64,000 bases of DNA from JAJXZJ01 sp050012855 (GTDB lineage: Bacteria; Verrucomicrobiota; Verrucomicrobiia; Limisphaerales; J093), in the NCBI GenBank assembly GCA_050012855.1, contig JBEKGJ010000010.1, positions 1-64,000 of the forward strand, given 5' to 3'. Each line of letters opens with the position of its first letter. Position 1 is the stretch's first letter. The position numbers were made by a program, and so were the translations under genes. Below the pieces are notes generated by a model. It searched no databases, had not been told where the DNA came from, and saw only the letters and a program-made list of their open reading frames with translations. Positions 52,402 through 60,949 of the stretch are shown here, one piece after another.

Positions 52402-53022
52402 TTACTTGATGGAATCGGCCGGAACGATCTTGACGCTCTCCAGGCCGACGCGCTTGAGCGGCTTGCTGTTTTCGCCCGACGGGCTCGGACCAACGGGGGT
52501 GTCGCCCAACTTGAGGAGCACGTCCTCACCTTTGATCAGTTTGCCGAACGCCGTGTATTTGCCATCCAGGAACGAGGCCTCACCCAGGCAGATGAAGAAC
52601 TGGCTGCCGGCCGAATCCGGATCCCGCGAGCGGGCCATCGAGATCACACCTCGCACATGGTGGCGATCACTGAACTCCGCCTTGATCTTGTAGCCGGGAT
52701 CGCCGGTGCCGAACCTCGCCTCGTTCTTCTCATCCTTGGTTAGCTGGTCGCCGCCCTGGATCATGAAACCCTTCACGATGCGATGAAACGCCGTGCCGTC
52801 GTAAAAGCCCGATTGGGCGAGTTTCTTGAAATTGGCGACCGTCTTGGGCGCAACGTCCGCCCAGAACTCGATCACCAGCTCGCCTTCCGCGGTCTTGAGC
52901 ACGGCGACTTCCTTGGCCGCGGGTTTGGTGTCCTTGGCTTCTTCCTTTTTGTCGGCTTGCGCCTGTGCGGCCGTCAGTCCGAAGGCCAGCGCGAGCAGGC
53001 TTCCCCAAAGCAATTTCTTCAT
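52402..53022 (-). CDS. cyclophilin-type peptidylprolyl isomerase, exported
   Basis: 206 residues from the ATG at 53022, which opens a signal peptide (MKKLLWGSLLALAFGLTAAQ, AQA) followed by a Lys/Glu linker (DKKEEAKDTKPAAKE). The catalytic core is near-identical in pattern to its downstream partner: FYDGTAFHRIVKGFMIQGGD and SMARSRDPDSAGSQFFICLG. It probably assists folding of periplasmic or outer-membrane proteins. An earlier in-frame Met (53040) would extend the leader by six residues. Confidence 0.93.
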   Translation of the reverse strand: MKKLLWGSLLALAFGLTAAQAQADKKEEAKDTKPAAKEVAVLKTAEGELVIEFWADVAPKTVANFKKLAQSGFYDGTAFHRIVKGFMIQGGDQLTKDEKNEARFGTGDPGYKIKAEFSDRHHVRGVISMARSRDPDSAGSQFFICLGEASFLDGKYTAFGKLIKGEDVLLKLGDTPVGPSPSGENSKPLKRVGLESVKIVPADSIK

Positions 53023-53395
53023 GGCCGAGACAAGTGCCACACTGCCGGGGCGCTGTCACGCGCGGAATTTCGCGCCACCTTTTGGCCGCGCGAACCTCGG
53101 CTCGCGCCGGGCCATCGTCGCCTCTCCCATCGGGACGACGCCCCGCGCGGCAGAAAGACCTCGCGGGCTTGGCCGGGCGGCTCACCCAGCGCCAACGTCG
53201 TGCCGGGCATCCGCAAAGCCACCGGGACCGGACAATACCCCGCCCAACCTCCGCCCTCGCCCCGGAGGAGACGAAAATGAAACGAAACAGGCTTGACATT
53301 TCTTTCCCACAATTTGCTAGCTCAACGATGTCCATTTGAACATGAGGGAGTTGTGAAGCGTCCACAAGAAGTCCTGCGTAAAATGGGAATGAGTA
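53023..53395. other. intergenic region with possible promoter
   Basis: 373 bp without a gene. The right part (from about 53270) is noticeably AT-richer and contains a consensus TTGACA at 53293, but no good -10 at the usual spacing (GCTAGC follows after 17 bp). It may drive the response regulator gene. Confidence 0.45.
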
Positions 53396-54316
53396 ATGGC
53401 TCGGTCGGCGGGTTGTTTTGTCGTTGGTCGGCCCTGTCCATTGCCGGGATGGATGGGCCTCCGCCCGAAGAACATCATGTGCCAGCATCAAGACACGTTT
53501 CGCGTGAACGAGGCTTCGCTCCCCCGATTCTGTAAGGCGCGCCACTGCAGTGGCTGCGTGGCTGGGCCGGTTCCAGATCTCGCCGTTGGCGCTGCTGCCA
53601 TCGGGCCGGCGCTTCAGCCTGCAGGCGGTGCTCGGCCGCCGGACGAGCCAAGGTCCTTCGGCGTGGCGACGGTGTTTGGCAACCCCGGCATGCCCACGGT
53701 CCTGAATCGACTTTTTCACCGCTCGGATGAATTCCACTCCTGCGGCGGCTACGCCACAGCGGCAGCCGCGCTCCGAGCCATTCCTGACCTTGAGGTTGAC
53801 GTGCTCCTGACGGAACTGCGGCTGCCGGACGGGTGTGGCATTCATATCGCACGCCACATCCTGGCGTGCCGACCGGGAGTGCATGTGGTCGTCGCTGGTT
53901 CCCGGCGGGATCTGTTTCTTGTTCCACACGCCTCCGCTGCCGGGATCACGGGCTGGTTGACGAAACCCTTTTCATTCAGTCAATGTCTGGCGACGCTTCG
54001 TCTTGTTGCCTGGCAACCCACGAAGCCACTTCCGCAACCTCCCGCGCCGTCCTTGAATTCCTTGGTCCGCCCTCCGGCCACTGAGGTGTGGAACGCTGCG
54101 CTGAACGAGCGGGAAGAATTGGTACTCGCCGCGCTGGCCCGGGGACTGCTCTACAAAGAGGTTGCTGCCCGCCTCGGCTTCAGCGAAGCGGTGGTGAGAA
54201 AGGTCACGCACCAGATTTTCGGCAAATTCCATGCCGGCAATCGCACGGAGGCTGTAAACGCGTGGAGGGCAAGTGAGGAGCATTATCAATGCCAATTTGC
54301 GCCCCGTGGAGGGTAA
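53396..54316 (+). CDS. LuxR-type response regulator with atypical receiver
   Basis: 306 residues from the ATG at 53396; ATGs at 53453 and 53477 are alternatives and the first 85 residues have no clear domain. A receiver-like domain spans about 90-210, but the acidic pair at its start is absent (FGVATVFGNPG) and the phosphoacceptor Asp is Glu140 (VLLTELRLPDG); the conserved Lys is kept (WLTKPF). The C-terminal LuxR helix-turn-helix is intact (LNEREELVLAALARGLLYKE ... LGFSEAVVRKVTHQIFGKF). It should bind DNA independently of phosphorylation. It precedes a secreted protease gene on the same strand by 47 bp. Confidence 0.8.
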   Translation: MARSAGCFVVGRPCPLPGWMGLRPKNIMCQHQDTFRVNEASLPRFCKARHCSGCVAGPVPDLAVGAAAIGPALQPAGGARPPDEPRSFGVATVFGNPGMPTVLNRLFHRSDEFHSCGGYATAAAALRAIPDLEVDVLLTELRLPDGCGIHIARHILACRPGVHVVVAGSRRDLFLVPHASAAGITGWLTKPFSFSQCLATLRLVAWQPTKPLPQPPAPSLNSLVRPPATEVWNAALNEREELVLAALARGLLYKEVAARLGFSEAVVRKVTHQIFGKFHAGNRTEAVNAWRASEEHYQCQFAPRGG

Positions 54317-54363
54317 CTTTTCTTACCATCTTCACGTCCAGAGATTCGTGAGAAAAGGTCAGT

Positions 54364-57039
54364 GTGAAAATGAGGACTCTATTATCTCCGTTGGCTGCCT
54401 TGTTCACCTGGCTGGCCCTTGTAGCGCTTGCGCTCGCCCAGAATTCCCCATCGCTGCTCCCCGCGCCCAGTCCCGACCCGAACGCTGCCGGCACCCTCGT
54501 TTGGCAAACCACCCCTCGCGATGGGTTGTCCACCACTTGGGACGCCAGCGAACAGGCCACCAACGCCGCCACCGGGGCCATCGCGACGAGGCACCACCGC
54601 TTCGTTGAGGTTGCCTCTGGTCTGAATTACCTCGACCCAGCTACTGGGCAGTTCCAGCCATCGCAAGACCTGATCGAGTTAACCGCTGACGGCGGCGCCG
54701 CTGCGGTCCACGGGCCCGCGAAGCTCTATGCTCACCCGAATTTGAACACCGCTGGGGCCATCACCATCGTCACGGTCAGCAACCGCGTGTTCCGAACGCG
54801 ACCCTTGGGCCTTTTCTTCTATGACGCCCAATCGGGGCACGCCCAATTGATCGCCCCTGTCCAGGATTGCGTCGGTGAGTTCGTACCGCCCAACCAACTG
54901 GTCTGGAAGTCGGCCTTTGGCCCCCTCGCGGACCTGCGGCTGACCTATACAAAGTCGGCCATTGAAAGTGACGTCGTGGTCCGGCAGCAGCCCACGCTGC
55001 CCGACGGTTGGGACCCGCAAACGACCCGTCTGGAAGTCTGGCATGCGCAGACCGCTTTTCCGCCACCGCGCTTGACGCCGCGGCTCCTGTACGGCGAGAC
55101 GAACGCCACACTGCGTGGCCAGATGCTCGAGCCGGACTTAACGGATCAGATGCTGGATTTTGGCGACTTGTGGTTTCCCACCGGCGCGGCTTATGGGACG
55201 GACGGATCAGACGCTCCCGCCCCGGGCACGGCCCGGACGATCCAGGTCCTGAATGTGGCGGACACCCCCGGATTGATCCCTGTGGCCAAAACGTGGCTGA
55301 CGGCGCCATCGGGGAGTGTTCTCGTCGAAGCGGTCCGCTGGCCGGACATCCAGCCACAGATCGAGGGCTTGCCCGGAGCTACGCAACCGGTCGCACCGGC
55401 GACGTCGCCGGTTCCGTTCGCGCAAGACAATCGCCTCGCCTGCCTGAACCAGTTAGCCGCCCCTCGCTCGGCGTCGCAACCGGGCTTGGCGATCAAGATC
55501 GCTCCGGACGGTTACCATCCCGGGGCCTGCGTGCTGGACTACATCACCGTTCCCAGTTCCTATTCCTCGCCCTACAGCTTTGCTGGGTACAGCGGGGCCA
55601 ATACCTACTACGTCAGTGGCACCACCTACTTCGGCGCCACGGTCACCTTCAATCCCGGCTGCATCATCAAGCTCAACCCCGGCGCCTACTTGCTGATCTA
55701 CGGCGCCATCGTCTGCAACGGGACCACCGCCAACCCCTCCGTCCTGACGGCCTGGAATGATGATCTCTTTGGGGAGAACCTTCCCAATAGCTTAGGTTGC
55801 CCCACCTATGCCGCATCGTCGGGCCTTTGGGACTATTACATCAACGCGAACCTGACCCTGAGCGGCCTGCGCATCCGCTGGGCTCAAACGGGGGTGAGGT
55901 TTGATGCCAATGGCTGCGGTCAATATACGCACACACTCGCCAATTCCAGCCTGGAATTCTGCCAGACCGGCATCTATGAAGATAATGGAAACCTGGTGAT
56001 CAACAACTCCAAGCGTTGTGCGGTCGGAACGCCCGTCAGCAACAATTACACCTGCACCTCCGTTACGGGCAGCCTGACGGACATCGGCAGCGGGGATGCT
56101 GATGGCAACGGCCTGGCCGATTCGCTCGATTACCAATACTTTGGCCGTCTGAGCACGCTCCCAGGATATGAGGTCGGCCGGCTCACTGCGCACGTAAGCG
56201 GCCACAACGCCAGCACGGACCAGGTCATCTGGTCGGTGCGCGACGATGCCAATACCAATTACGTGTACAACTCAGGTTGCTGGCTTTATGGCGTGCAAGG
56301 CCTTACCGCCTTCTCGCCCTGGCACACCCCGTGGTGGAACGGGACTTTCACAGTGGCCAACAATTTATACGGCGGCACCTTGATCACCCCCCGCCACGCC
56401 GTCACGGCCGGCCACACGGCTTTCCCTGATGGCCTTCATGTGCGCTTCGCGGGGACTGACAAAACCTATGAGGTCGTCTGCCTGCATAGTGCATTGACAA
56501 CAGTCATCCCCGACCTGAGCATCATGGTGTTTGATCGGGACCTCCCCACCGGCACCGTTGGATTTGTGCCCGTCGTTCCGACAAGTGTAGCACATAAGCT
56601 CACCCCGGCGATGGAAACCTCCTACGACCAGACCTGTCCGTCGGGAACGATTCCATTGGTGAGTTGCAATCAGCAAAAGGAGGCGTACATAAGCGACGCT
56701 TGGGATTGGCAGACTGCCGTTAGCGACCGGCACTCTTTGTGGTTCCCGAACTGGGGATCCTGGTGTTATCGGAACGGGCCGATTTGTACGTGCTACCCGA
56801 CCGATGTAACGGATGGCGACAGTGGCTCGCCAAACTTTCTGTTATTCTACAACCAGCTCGTGCTGGTTGGGCCTTGGGGCACTTGCAATACCGCCACTAT
56901 GGTCGGAGTAAACACCAACGATGTTAATAACGTGATCACCGCATTGGATACCTGGGTATCCAACACCTACCAGACGAATGCCATGACCGGCTACAAGGTC
57001 AGCGTCTTCGATCTCAGCCCCTTCCCTGATCTACGGTAG
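54364..57039 (+). CDS. large secreted protein with C-terminal trypsin-like protease domain
   Basis: 891 residues from the GTG at 54364 (ATG at 54370 also possible), with AGAAAAGG upstream and a signal peptide (MRTLLSPLAALFTWLALVAL, ALAQ). The first 600 residues are beta-rich with no enzyme motif (GLNYLDPATGQFQPSQDLIE, ACVLDYITVPSSYSSPYSFA). A Ca-binding-like DADGNGLADSLD segment precedes the C-terminal domain, which carries a complete chymotrypsin-fold triad: His684 (VTAGHTAF), Asp717 (IPDLSIMVFD) and Ser820 (DGDSGSPNF). It is probably an exported protease acting on or near the cell surface. Several Cys pairs could form disulfides. Confidence 0.82.
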   Translation: MKMRTLLSPLAALFTWLALVALALAQNSPSLLPAPSPDPNAAGTLVWQTTPRDGLSTTWDASEQATNAATGAIATRHHRFVEVASGLNYLDPATGQFQPSQDLIELTADGGAAAVHGPAKLYAHPNLNTAGAITIVTVSNRVFRTRPLGLFFYDAQSGHAQLIAPVQDCVGEFVPPNQLVWKSAFGPLADLRLTYTKSAIESDVVVRQQPTLPDGWDPQTTRLEVWHAQTAFPPPRLTPRLLYGETNATLRGQMLEPDLTDQMLDFGDLWFPTGAAYGTDGSDAPAPGTARTIQVLNVADTPGLIPVAKTWLTAPSGSVLVEAVRWPDIQPQIEGLPGATQPVAPATSPVPFAQDNRLACLNQLAAPRSASQPGLAIKIAPDGYHPGACVLDYITVPSSYSSPYSFAGYSGANTYYVSGTTYFGATVTFNPGCIIKLNPGAYLLIYGAIVCNGTTANPSVLTAWNDDLFGENLPNSLGCPTYAASSGLWDYYINANLTLSGLRIRWAQTGVRFDANGCGQYTHTLANSSLEFCQTGIYEDNGNLVINNSKRCAVGTPVSNNYTCTSVTGSLTDIGSGDADGNGLADSLDYQYFGRLSTLPGYEVGRLTAHVSGHNASTDQVIWSVRDDANTNYVYNSGCWLYGVQGLTAFSPWHTPWWNGTFTVANNLYGGTLITPRHAVTAGHTAFPDGLHVRFAGTDKTYEVVCLHSALTTVIPDLSIMVFDRDLPTGTVGFVPVVPTSVAHKLTPAMETSYDQTCPSGTIPLVSCNQQKEAYISDAWDWQTAVSDRHSLWFPNWGSWCYRNGPICTCYPTDVTDGDSGSPNFLLFYNQLVLVGPWGTCNTATMVGVNTNDVNNVITALDTWVSNTYQTNAMTGYKVSVFDLSPFPDLR

Positions 57040-57131
57040 ATGTGTGTCGAATGAGGCCACTGTATGGCAAGACGTGAGAATTGGTTATGACAAATGCGAG
57101 TGTCAGTTGAAATCGTTGGGAGGTTTCCCGG

Positions 57132-57721
57132 CATACCCTGATTAGGTTCCTTTCCTGTTTTGTCATCGCCTTGGGGCCGATCGCCCGGAGCCATGCGCAA
57201 GGGATGATCGCCTTCAACAACCTCGCCAACAACGATTCCTACCCGTACGCCCAGAGCGGGCGTTGGTTTGCCTCTGCGATCCGCGCAACGCGCCCTGGCC
57301 TTCTGGGTGGGGATTGTTGAACCAGGATCTGAATTTCAGCCTTCAAGCGAATCCCCGTGCCGATGTGAACAGTTTGCAGCCGGTTGGCACGTGGCTCATC
57401 AGCAATGGTTCGGCCAAAGGGATAGCGGGGGGCGGGGGCCATTTTGCCAACCCCATTGGCAGCGTCTATGCCATTACCGGCGTCGCGCCAGGCTCCGCGG
57501 CCTTCATTGTCATCAAGGCATGGACAGGCAATTATGACAGCATCGCGTCCGCCGTCGCTGCCGGCCAGTTTGTGGGTGGCGTTGGCTTCTGGAACCCGAC
57601 CGGCGGTGGCGGAACTGCGGCATCGAGCCTGGTTGCCACGCCTGCAGTTAACATGCCTGGCATTCCGGAACCATCGCCGTTGGCTTTGCTCGCGGGGGGA
57701 GCCGTGGCCGTGCTGGCTTGA
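57132..57721 (+). pseudogene. decayed PEP-CTERM exported protein gene
   Basis: The first part reads, in one frame, a signal-like RFLSCFVIALGPIARSHAQG then MIAFNNLANNDSYPYAQSG, but no ATG, GTG or TTG start remains upstream of it. Near 57258-57262 the frame shifts by one base and continues VCLCDPRNAPWPSGWGLLNQ, VYAITGVAPGSAAF and WTGNYDSIASAVAAGQF. It ends IPEPSPLALLAGGAVAVLA, the PEP motif and hydrophobic segment of a PEP-CTERM sorting signal, with TGA just before the expected basic end (the next codons would give SWRRV). Three lesions point to a pseudogene. Intact members are typical exported verrucomicrobial proteins. Confidence 0.8.
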
Positions 57722-57936
57722 AGCTGGAGAAGGGTTTAACCGCCAGCACTGCCGCTTGACCAAGCGTCCCACGATTCAACAGATGGCGGGGGAAAAGTCC
57801 GCGCCGCCGCCGGCACAGTCGGATTGTCGGTGGCCGCCCGACACGCGTGAACCGGTTGCCACATCGGGATGAACTGATGTGGCCGCGGCGGTGGACCCGC
57901 AGTCGCGGGATATAGCCGCCCGCCCGGCGGCCGCTC

Positions 57937-58494
57937 TCAGGAAACAGGACCGGCCGCCAGCACCGGGGCGGAGACCGCGGCGGACTCGCGATCACGTTGA
58001 CGCATCACGAGCACCGGGCAGGGCGCGTGGCGCACCACCCGCTCGGCGGTGCTGCCCATCAGAATGTGCTTCATGCCGGTATAGCCGTGCGTGCCGAGGA
58101 TGATGAGGTCGGCGCCGCCCTCACGCGCGGCCTCGGTGATTTCAAACCAGGGCTGGCCGAGACGGATCGCGGCGGTCGCCGGCGCGCGATCGCCCACGTT
58201 GGCCTGCACGATCTGGCCGAGCCGTTCCGCGGCACCAGCCGCGAGATCGTCCGGCAGCGGGGGCAGTTCGACCTCGCCGTAGCCGCCGCCGAGATACGGA
58301 ATCTCCACGACGTGCAGCACGAGCAGCCGGGAGCCGAACTGCCGCGCAAAGGCCACCGCGCACGCCAGCGAATTGAGGGAAAAGGCGGAAAAATCCACGG
58401 GCACAAGAATGGTCTGGAAGCGGAGGGCCGGCACCGCTTCGGCACCCGCGCCGGACGGTGCGGCCAGCGGTTCCCGCGAAGAATCGTTTGTCAT
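57937..58494 (-). CDS. universal stress protein (UspA family)
   Basis: 185 residues from the ATG at 58494, preceded by AAGGAAAA. The UspA fold starts at FQTILVPVDFSAFSLNSLAC, and the ATP-binding signature is ADLIILGTHGYTGMKHILMG followed by STAERVVRHAPCPVLVM (pattern G-2x-G-9x-G-S/T). An N-terminal linker of 30 residues and a C-terminal tail flank the domain. Such proteins bind ATP and help survival under stress; the role here is unknown. It lies 120 bp downstream of larC on the same strand. Confidence 0.92.
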   Translation of the reverse strand: MTNDSSREPLAAPSGAGAEAVPALRFQTILVPVDFSAFSLNSLACAVAFARQFGSRLLVLHVVEIPYLGGGYGEVELPPLPDDLAAGAAERLGQIVQANVGDRAPATAAIRLGQPWFEITEAAREGGADLIILGTHGYTGMKHILMGSTAERVVRHAPCPVLVMRQRDRESAAVSAPVLAAGPVS

Positions 58495-58614
58495 ATAGTT
58501 TTCCTTGACCACCCTCGGATTGATGCCGGAAACCGAACCAAGCCGGCGGGTGGATGGCAGGAAGATACGCCGCGCGCCTGCGGGACTCAACTGCTTCCGC
58601 GCGGTGGCAGCGTC

Positions 58615-60042
58615 CTACTTCGGCTTCCCGGTGGGGCGAGCGTCCCCGCGAGCCGCGTCGGCAAGCCCACGTCGAGCCGGCTCGTCAGAGCCTCGCCCCA
58701 CCAAACCAGGCGAAGCGGCCAATTCCCAGGCGGCGATGGCCGCCGCATAAACGGTCTTCACGGGCACGCCGGTGGCCAGCGCGAGCCGGCGGCAGTCCTC
58801 GAACTCCGGCGCCGCCTGAACCACCTGGCCATCCAGCCGTCCGAGCTTGACGGCGACTTCGCCGAATGGCGTCGTCACCGGGCACAGCTCACGGCGGAGC
58901 TTGCGTCGTTCGGCGGTGGTCTGGCGAACACCGAACGCGCTCGTCTCCCGCAACACGAGTTCGCTCAACCGGTCGGCGTCCGCGCCGTGGCACAGCACGC
59001 TGAGCAGCACGCCTGGCCGCCCTTTTTTCATCTGCACCGGCGTGTAAAACGCGTCCAGCGCCCCGGCCTGCAGCGCCGCTTCGATGAACGGACCAAGCAG
59101 TTCGGCGCTGAGGTCGTCGAGATTGGTTTCCAGCACGGCGACCGTGTCCGTTTCCCAGTCGTGGGTCGTTGCCGCTCGCGGCTCCACCTCGCCCAGCACG
59201 GCCCGCAGGACATTCGGCCGCGTGCGCATCCGGCGGGCGCCGATGCCATAGCCGATCCGCTGCGCCCGCAACCCCGCCATGAGAGCGAACTCTTCGACGA
59301 ACTCCGCCAGCAACGCCGCCCCGGTGGGCGTCACCAATTCGTGCGGCTCATCGCACTGGCTGACCGCGATACCCCGCGCGCCCAGGATTTCGAGGGTTGC
59401 CGGCGCCGGCACGGGAAAACGGCCGTGCGCGCATTCCACCCAACCCGTCCCCTCGCACACCGGCGACGCCAGCACCCGCGGGCAGCCGAGGCATTCGAGT
59501 GCAACGCATGCCCCGACAATATCCACGATCGAATCCACCGCGCCGACCTCGTGAAAATGGACCTCCGCGGGCGGCAGGCCGTGGATTTTGCCCTCCGCCG
59601 CGGCAATCCGCTCGAACACGCGCACCGCCCGTTCCCTCACCCAGGGCGAGAGCGAACTCGCCCCGATCAACTCCCGGATGGCGGCGAACGTGCGAGCGGG
59701 CTCGTGGTGGTGCGCGGCGGGCTCATGCGGATGCGCATGGCCATGGTCACGAAGGTGGTCATGGCCATGACCGGCGTGGTCACTGGCGCCATGCTCGCCC
59801 ACGGTTTCGTTGGCCGCCGCCGCGTGGCGACCATGCTCATGGTCGGATTCGAGGTGGACCTCGAACCGCGTGCCGGTGATGCCGTTGCGCTGGTCGGAGC
59901 CGGCATGCAAGTGGTAGCCGCCAATCTTGAGTCCGGCGAGCGCGCGCTCGATGTCGGGCAGGCGGACGCCCAGATCGAGCAGGGCGCCGAGAAACATGTC
60001 GCCGCTGACGCCGCTGATAAGATCCAGATAAAGTGTGGGCAT
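58615..60042 (-). CDS. larC: nickel pincer cofactor biosynthesis protein LarC
   Basis: 475 residues in one frame. LarC inserts nickel into the pyridinium dithiocarboxylate precursor to form the cofactor of lactate racemase and related enzymes. Signatures: LYLDLISGVSGDMFLGALLD at the start, EVHFHEVGAVDSIVDIVGAC, VPAPATLEILGARGIAVSQ, ELVTPTGAALLAEF and VAVLETNLDDLSAELLG. A His-rich segment at about residues 70-115 (GHGHDHLRDHGHAHPHEPAA) probably stores or binds nickel. In Lactiplantibacillus plantarum the protein is made from larC1 and larC2 by programmed frameshifting; here it is continuous. It starts 21 bp after larB. Confidence 0.94.
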   Translation of the reverse strand: MPTLYLDLISGVSGDMFLGALLDLGVRLPDIERALAGLKIGGYHLHAGSDQRNGITGTRFEVHLESDHEHGRHAAAANETVGEHGASDHAGHGHDHLRDHGHAHPHEPAAHHHEPARTFAAIRELIGASSLSPWVRERAVRVFERIAAAEGKIHGLPPAEVHFHEVGAVDSIVDIVGACVALECLGCPRVLASPVCEGTGWVECAHGRFPVPAPATLEILGARGIAVSQCDEPHELVTPTGAALLAEFVEEFALMAGLRAQRIGYGIGARRMRTRPNVLRAVLGEVEPRAATTHDWETDTVAVLETNLDDLSAELLGPFIEAALQAGALDAFYTPVQMKKGRPGVLLSVLCHGADADRLSELVLRETSAFGVRQTTAERRKLRRELCPVTTPFGEVAVKLGRLDGQVVQAAPEFEDCRRLALATGVPVKTVYAAAIAAWELAASPGLVGRGSDEPARRGLADAARGDARPTGKPK

Positions 60043-60063
60043 GAGAGTGCGTGAACGTTGCGA

Positions 60064-60876
60064 TCAGTGGGTCCCGGGTTTCTTCCCGGGCGTGGGGTGG
60101 CAGTGTGTTTGGCGGGTCAGCGATTCCCCGGCGAGGGCGTTGATCTGGCTCGCCGCGTAGCCGGCGCCGAACCCGTTGTCAATGTTCACCACGGTCACGC
60201 CGCTCCCGCAACTGTTCAGCATGCCCAGCAGCGCCGCCACTCCGCCGAAGCTGGCCCCGTAACCGATGCTGGTCGGCACTGCGATCACCGGCCGGGCCAC
60301 GAGGCCGGCGACGACGCTGGGCAGCGCCCCTTCCATGCCGGCGACAGCGATGATCACGTGCGCGGTCTGAATGAGGTCCAGCCGCCCGAGCAGACGATGC
60401 AGCCCGGCCACCCCGACGTCGAAGAGGCGCTCGACACGGTTGCCCATGAAATCCGCAGTCACCGCCGCCTCCTCTGCCACCGGCAGGTCGCTGGTCCCCG
60501 CGCATAGCACGGCGATCAGGCCGGGGCGCTTGGGCAGGGGAGCCTTTTCGAGCGTCACACAGCGCGCGACGGCGTGATGCACGGCCGGCGGAAACGCGCG
60601 GCGGAGCGCCCGAACATGCGCCTCCGTGACCCGCGTCACCAGCACCCGGCCATCGTGTTTCCACAGTTGCCCGGCGATGCCGGTCACCTGAACGGGCGTC
60701 TTGCCCGCGCCAAAGATGACTTCCGGGAAGCCCTGGCGCAGGCCGCGGTGCGTGTCCACGTGGGCAAAACCCAACTCCTCGAACGGAGCGGCCCGAAAGG
60801 CCTGCAACACCCGTTCGCGGCTGGCCTTCCCGCGACGAAACTGTTCCAACAGCGCTATCGCCTCGCTCGAAGTCAT
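60064..60876 (-). CDS. larB: pyridinium-3,5-biscarboxylic acid mononucleotide synthase LarB
   Basis: 270 residues from the ATG at 60876. LarB carboxylates and hydrolyses nicotinic acid adenine dinucleotide, the first step of nickel-pincer cofactor synthesis. The PurE-like C-terminal domain has IAVLCAGTSDLPVAEEAAVT, VIIAVAGMEGALPSVVAGLV, PVIAVPTSIGYGASFGGVAA and VVNIDNGFGAGYAASQINAL. The short His/Pro tail is not conserved in function that I know of. larC follows directly. larE and an LarA-type enzyme are not in this window. A leaderless-type promoter precedes it. Confidence 0.95.
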   Translation of the reverse strand: MTSSEAIALLEQFRRGKASRERVLQAFRAAPFEELGFAHVDTHRGLRQGFPEVIFGAGKTPVQVTGIAGQLWKHDGRVLVTRVTEAHVRALRRAFPPAVHHAVARCVTLEKAPLPKRPGLIAVLCAGTSDLPVAEEAAVTADFMGNRVERLFDVGVAGLHRLLGRLDLIQTAHVIIAVAGMEGALPSVVAGLVARPVIAVPTSIGYGASFGGVAALLGMLNSCGSGVTVVNIDNGFGAGYAASQINALAGESLTRQTHCHPTPGKKPGTH

Positions 60877-60882
60877 GGGCTT

Positions 60883-60911
60883 AATCTGCCAGAACAGCCG
60901 TATCCGGTCAA
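60883..60911 (-). promoter_or_regulatory. candidate larB promoter
   Basis: Minus strand: TTGACC (60911-60906), 17 bp, CAGATT (60888-60883), then 6 nt to the larB ATG. The -10 is weak, but the geometry matches the other leaderless candidates. Confidence 0.45.
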
Positions 60912-60949
60912 AACCCGCTTTGGTCCACAGCCCGGCGACGGTCGCCGAT

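Noticed and set aside
60064..60110. Terminator hairpin (CCCGGG pair) at the end of larB
   Set aside because: It lies within the coding region, has no T run, and larC follows directly.
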